Shown here: piece by piece, positions 59,340 to 64,000 of the stretch | Layout: each line of letters begins with the position of its first letter | Numbering within the stretch: the stretch's first letter is position 1 | Source of the DNA: Arthrobotrys musiformis | Taxonomy: Eukaryota > Ascomycota > Orbiliomycetes > Orbiliales > Orbiliaceae | DNA: 64,000 bases | Assembly: GCA_036971715.1 (NCBI GenBank) | Contig: JAVHJL010000003.1 | Coordinates: forward strand, 3,410,001 to 3,474,000 | Direction of reading: 5' to 3' | The notes under the pieces: generated by a model | Database searches by the model: none | The model's input: the letters and a program-made list of their open reading frames with translations, nothing else | Told to the model about the DNA's origin: nothing | Translations under genes and position numbers: made by a program

Positions 59340-60090
59340 AGTAGATATCGATACGGTATTTTTTTTTTTCCCGTTTGAATAGAATGTAAGTGTTACTAGC
59401 TCGCGCTCGGTTTTGCAAATTTCGTACTTAAATACTGCTAAAAAAAGTTTGAGGGAAGTTGAAACGTCTGGATTAGAGACAGATCACAATTGCTACCTAT
59501 ATGCATTTATATAGAAAATATGCCGAGGGGCTACATATCTTTATCATCAGACGGGGTCGTTATTTTATGGCAAGCAATGGTTCTCTCGGCGGGATTATAG
59601 CCGTAGAACGTGATAATTATTGTTCGCTGACTTTTGAGTTGGTAAGCTTACGGCGGCCAGTAATGCCCAGAGATACAAGCAAGACGTGTTTGAAGCGTTC
59701 GTGATCAAAGAAACAAAAAATAAAACTGGATTTGGCCTCGGAAAATCATAAATATATATATATATATATATATATTATTCTGGCAAAATTAACATTAATT
59801 TGGCAATCGCCTGATTGGTTTGGGAAATCGTACCCCACGAGGGCGCTGTGGCCCATTGTGTATTCACATCGATCGCCAGCGAGCATCTTTTCTTTGTCGG
59901 AAGCTAGCGCTACAGGTACCAATATCGGAGCTACATTTTCCTATCAATGCAGGAAAATTTCCTGCACATATGAGGAGCAAAACTCGAACGAAAAAGTGAT
60001 TGCAATGGATTCATAAATAAACCTACAAAGTCCTCCGAATTGCCCATCCACATAATATCCATCGTTCATACAACTTATACGCAGCAATAT
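59340..60090. other. Intergenic region between paralogs 2 and 3, with (AT)n tract
   Basis: About 750 nt. The first part carries a T run (59357-59369) in the promoter of paralog 2. An (AT)n microsatellite lies at 59752-59775. No coding region is recognised. Confidence 0.5.
59752..59775. repeat. (AT)n microsatellite
   Basis: About twelve TA units between two of the tandem secreted-protein paralogs. Confidence 0.85.
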
Positions 60091-60835
60091 TTAGCAATGG
60101 ATACCGGCGGGACAACAGTCCGTCTCGCTTCTATTACACCCATTGCAGCATTTTTGGCAAGAAAACTCTTGGGCAGGTACACCGTCCCGAAAACATTGTC
60201 TATCCACATCCACCTCGTAGCATTTCCAAGACCCGATTTGGTCGTTGAAGTTTTCATTTCGCAAGTCTCCACTACCCGGCTAGAAGATTGTCGCCTTTTT
60301 GGCAGAGTTGGAAGCGCAATTGGTTGAACTTGATGGTAGCATGTGTCAGTAGGCTTGAAGGCGGGGGCAAGAGGATATTTTAGCCACTAACCTGTACAAA
60401 ACACAACCGGTCCCTTTATCTGGCCCGAAGGAAGAGATCGTATAGAGCCTAGAGTTTCACAACGACATGAATCTTTATTCCTCTTCCGCCATGAATGAAG
60501 TTCGCGGCCGTTTGCTCGGGCGCTCTCGGCCACTTACCATGGCGCAGTGAGTGAAATACAAGTATTGAGCGGTTGGACTTTGTATCCTTTCTCTCCTGAC
60601 CAGTTGATGTCAGTCGTAATATAAATCTAGTTTCATTGATATTAGTAACAATAAAAGGTCCCAGGGAAGCAAGGCATGGGATAGTTCTTACTCCGCCAAC
60701 TGTTCTTTTCCCAATTTGCTTCGCAGGATTCGGCGACGTGCCGATATTCAGATCATTCACAGGCGCCGCTGCGCATGTGGTGATGATACCAAGCGCGAAG
60801 ATGCTGTCAATGAACTTCGAAAATTGAAACTTCAT
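60091..60835 (-). CDS. Small secreted Kex2-site protein, paralog 3, with Cys-rich tail
   Basis: Exons 60835-60692, 60626-60538, 60448-60392 and 60271-60091 give 156 residues. A signal peptide ('FIDSIFALGIITTCAAA') and propeptide end at 'AKQIGKRTVGG'. The mature part has 'IYITTDINWSGEKGYKVQPL', 'CISLTAPWLYTISSFGPD' and 'NFNDQIGSWKCYEVDVD', the same three blocks as paralogs 1 and 2. Unlike them it then runs on for ~40 residues with eight cysteines ('CQKCCNGCNRSETDCCPAG'). The first Cys of the shared N-terminal block is replaced by Thr. The exon-4 acceptor (AG before 60271) was chosen on phase. Confidence 0.72.
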
Positions 60836-62066
60836 TATCGTAATCTATCGATTTGTATGCTTTTTGTCCGATAAGATGTCTTTTTATTATGTTAGTTACC
60901 AGCCAGCTAGAGATTTTGTTGTAGTAGCTATTGGTAGGTCGATTTAGTCCGGCCGCGTATTTATAGGCTTACGGTAGGGTGGCTTTCGCAGTCTGCTGAG
61001 CTTATAGTACTATAGTGCTTACCGCTCAATCTTTCTGCGGTCTGGGTACGAGAGCAGTGCTTACCAGCTGTAATTGAGCCTCATTCTACACACGCATGTA
61101 TGGACTGTAGCACCTTCCGATTTCGCGAAAATTATGACAGGTCGTGTCCTTTATATGTAGCACCAAATATTTGCAAGTACCTTCTACGACGAAAATTCTT
61201 CAGGTCATACATGGTACGTGGTTGAGATTGCCGATATCCTGGCCTGCCTTTTGATATCAGGTTTTAGTATACAATGTGGGAATTTTCGAAACACGACTTT
61301 TGAAGTCATCCGCTCTCAGTTAATTGTACAATTTCGATATTTTTTATATAATCACCTCGTGCACAATATCAATACTGGCTTTCGCACATGAGGTGTAGAG
61401 ATACAAAATTTAATTAGATGTTTTGTATTCGAATTCAAGCGGTTAATCGTCCGAACCCAAGTTGTGGCTAGGGCGATTACTGTTGGATTCTGGCTGGCTG
61501 GTTAGGGACTAAATCCCAACAACTAAGCACATACGTGTGAAAACCAATGGCTATATGTTGATAGGCCTCGGCCAATTCCCGATTGGTAGTGATCTGTGTA
61601 CAAGACTAGTAATCATCGAATATTTTAATTTTTATAACCATAGGTGCTCCTAAATTTAAGATACAACAGTTGAATTGGAGCTCTTAGCTTGAGTGTACGA
61701 TGTGACCGGTTTTTATGGGTGAACTTATGGACCCTTCTTGGTACTCTGGAAAACTGCTGAGGTGGTAAATTCTATGGGTACCTGTCTTACAATCGTTACC
61801 GTGCTGGAACTTAGTATTACCCACTGCGGGACCAGTGCTACCTTCCCATACCCTGATCCGTGGAACAAACCGCAGACCTGCTCCAAAACTACCTATTGTG
61901 ACAGGGGATCGAATACCATTGATGTGGTATAACAAAAAGCGATAAGCTGGCAGCTCCCGTCGCTTTTGTACAACATGCAAAACCTATACTTTGCAACATG
62001 GAATTATATACAAAAAGTTCGGAGCCCTCGTGGGCCAATCTGTAACCACAAGACCGCCCTTCAGGG
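60836..62066. other. Intergenic region, 1.2 kb
   Basis: Contains the promoter of paralog 3 and the 3' region of the UstYa-like gene. Open frames on both strands near 61684-61980 have no recognisable product. Confidence 0.5.
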
Positions 62067-62948
62067 TCAAAGCGTCGCTTCATCCGGAACGTTACGCCAC
62101 TTCATAGCCGAATGCTTGTTCGCCCATTCCAGCAGGGCATCGTAATCAACACACTCGTGTTCCGACCCTTCTCCCGGTCCTTCGTCCGTTTTGCCTTCCA
62201 GTGTGATATCGGCGGAACACATTAGTCCCTGGCGAATATAGTTGAAGCAATGTGCTGTGTGGTGTGCGACTTCTTTTGTGAGTTGTACGCCGTCGTAACC
62301 TTGTTGATAGTGTTCGGCTAGGTAGGAGAGACAGTGGAGTTGGTGGAAGACGGTCATCATGTAGCCTGGTCCGTCGTTGTAGCGGTCGACGGCTATGGTG
62401 TAGGGGTGGGGGAGGTCGTAGAGGTGGGCATCTTTGATTACCACGTAGCCACGGCTTGCTATATCCAAACTTCGTTAGCTATTCATTTTTTTAGTTTTCT
62501 CCAAAGCTTAAAGGTGTGGATCCAGTGTTACCGGAGCTTAGCGGGATCCAGTTGTGGAGGGTACGAAGTGTATCCGTCTTGTTGAAGAACATTTTATCAT
62601 GCATCAATGTTGAATTACCCCGGAAAGTGTATAATTTGCGGGGAACTAGCTATGTCGGTATGATTAGCAAAGGCGAAGGCCTAAATTAATTTAAGGATAT
62701 TATTCCAGTCGCATAGACGTACGCCGTGGCACTGGAGTTCTCTTGATTGTATCCCTTCCTTGGTATGAGTTCAGGACTAGCAGAACGACGATCGCGGCAG
62801 CCATGCTTATTTCTAACGCTAGCCTTAAATACCACGAGGCCCTTCGCTTCTCAGGTCGTTTCTGCCATAATGCGTCTTCGCTGTTTCTATCGCTGGAAAG
62901 GAAGGCCTGCCCTTCCTCTGAAACTTTATCGTTCGTAGCCTCCTTCAT
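62067..62948 (-). CDS. UstYa-family (DUF3328) oxidase-like membrane protein
   Basis: Exons 62948-62723, 62645-62532 and 62458-62067 give 243 residues. A cytosolic basic N-terminus is followed by one TM segment ('LALEISMAAAIVVLLVLNSY'). The C-terminal domain contains both family motifs: 'MTVFHQLHCLSYL' (H-x2-H-C, ~152-156) and 'HHTAHCFNYIRQGLMCSAD' (H-x2-H-C, ~180-184). 'LHNWIPLSSASRGYVVI' matches the W...G-x-V/I segment before them. Members such as UstYa/UstYb perform oxidative steps, often cyclisation, in fungal RiPP (dikaritin) pathways; others sit in polyketide or peptide clusters. No P450 or methyltransferase adjoins it here, but three Kex2-processed secreted proteins do. Junctions were chosen on phase and restore family-like sequence. 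Confidence 0.88.
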
Positions 62949-64000
62949 ACTGTTGCATATCGATTCGAGAATGACCGGGCGACTTCTCGAATGAAAAAGA
63001 CAACAGCGCTCATCGTAGGGATTCGGGAAGTATAGACCTTATATACCTAGCATATAAATCCGGAATATAAATCATGCAACATATGCATTCCCTCTGTGCG
63101 GTGAATTCATTAATATATTATGATTTAGGCTTAATAGTTTATTAGTTTGTGGAGTGGTTTAGGCTATAACAACACTTGGGCAGGGATGTTTTGATAGAAC
63201 CGGGATCCCGCGGCGGTGCAGAGAACCACAGCTTGAAGGTGGTCACCAGTTTCAAGTTTATTGGTGACGCGCTGACCAGTATTCGGGTAGTCATCCGAAT
63301 GTCCGGTTAAGTGGGGTGATCATGAGGTTTGGTTTCTCGTTAAAACTGCCAGTCGAGCCGTAGCTAAATAGAGATGTATATTATCTGCTGTCCAAGTATC
63401 CCCCAAGTCAATCAGCCAAATCGGGGTTAACGAACCCAGGTTGTGAGAATTAAGCATTTTAATGAATTCGACGTTCTAGTTTAAGGTTGTATTCTTTCCC
63501 AGGCTAAGACTATATCCTTGCATTTCGCTATAGGTAGTGGCAAACCAACACGTTCTTGGGGGCTAACTACGGGAGATCCACTCGGAATAGAGTCAAAATC
63601 CTTGTACGCTGTGTGCCAAAAGATAGATTGTGGGTTCTGTGGAAATGGCGTATATATGAAGCTGCGTATAGTTAAATGAAAGATCGTGATCAAGGTGGCC
63701 TCGCTAGCCTCGCTCTAGTTGTGAAGATGGTAGCATGGCCATAGTGTCTATTATCTAAGCGCTTTGTCCTCTCTCCAACACAGGCAGGGACCATGAAACA
63801 AGGGCACTCTGGGTCCCTCTCGCTGTTTCAAAGTTTCGTCGGCGTCGAATAAGGGTGATTCTCTAGTAAAGGTGCAATTATGAGTCTTCCGGTGCCTGTG
63901 TAGTGTGTAAGTTAAGCTCAAGAGCCTCACAGGGACTCGACCAATCAGGTGTTTGTACGACTCTATTCAAACAAGCTTTTGTGTTGTGTGTTGGATTTCG
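62949..64000. other. Right-hand gene-free end
   Basis: About 1.05 kb after the UstYa-like promoter. A short minus-strand open frame (63693-63481) has no recognised product. No repeat or RNA gene was found. Confidence 0.5.

Noticed and set aside
56741..60835. Secreted triplet as classic dikaritin RiPP precursors
   Set aside because: Each has one KR site and a long Cys-containing mature chain, not tandem short cores separated by KR. Kept only as a weak hypothesis in the findings.
1..64000. CRISPR arrays, insertion sequences, prophage and bacterial operons
   Set aside because: The window is eukaryotic; no direct-repeat arrays, transposase frames or terminal inverted repeats were found by eye.

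Overview
The window is nuclear DNA of a filamentous ascomycete (Pezizomycotina). The evidence is many short GT-AG introns of about 50-150 nt, a eukaryotic tRNA-Gly, and typical fungal genes (CTD-kinase cyclin, mitoribosomal mL44, CLASP/Stu1, alkaline ceramidase, GH55 glucanase, UstYa-type oxidase). The class is uncertain. A secreted S8 protease pair and a deaminase-like gene would fit an early-diverging class such as Orbiliomycetes or Pezizomycetes, but this is only a guess. Exon borders were worked out by hand from splice signals, reading frame and family likeness. Every multi-exon model closes in frame.

Layout. 0.4-5 kb: ribosome-biogenesis L1-domain protein (+), tRNA-Gly(GCC) (-), palmitoyl-protein thioesterase (+). 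4.8-12.9 kb: two divergent, paralogous subtilisin-like (S8) secreted proteins. The left one has lost the catalytic Asp and Ser and the oxyanion Asn. The right one keeps them all and has a ~480-residue tail. 13.7-38 kb is a dense housekeeping block: Ctk2-type cyclin, a small one-TM protein, mL44, rhodanese, alkaline ceramidase, PTEN/Tep1 phosphatase, Stu1/CLASP, Mak32-like PfkB kinase, a deaminase-like protein, a pseudokinase-ISG12 fusion, an alcohol-acetyltransferase-like enzyme, and just beyond it the SNARE Bos1 (38.3-39.2 kb).

39.9-64 kb is accessory in character and gene-poor. It holds a cytochrome P450, two unfamiliar membrane proteins overlapping by one base (TAATG), a 1764-residue GH55 glucanase carrying a NucA/NucB-like nuclease segment, a bZIP-type factor lacking a zipper, three paralogous small Kex2-site secreted Cys-containing proteins, and a UstYa-family (DUF3328) protein.

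The strongest candidates for undescribed biology are the catalytically dead S8 paralog beside an active one, the pseudokinase-ISG12 fusion, the GH55-nuclease fusion, and the secreted-protein triplet next to a UstYa-type gene.
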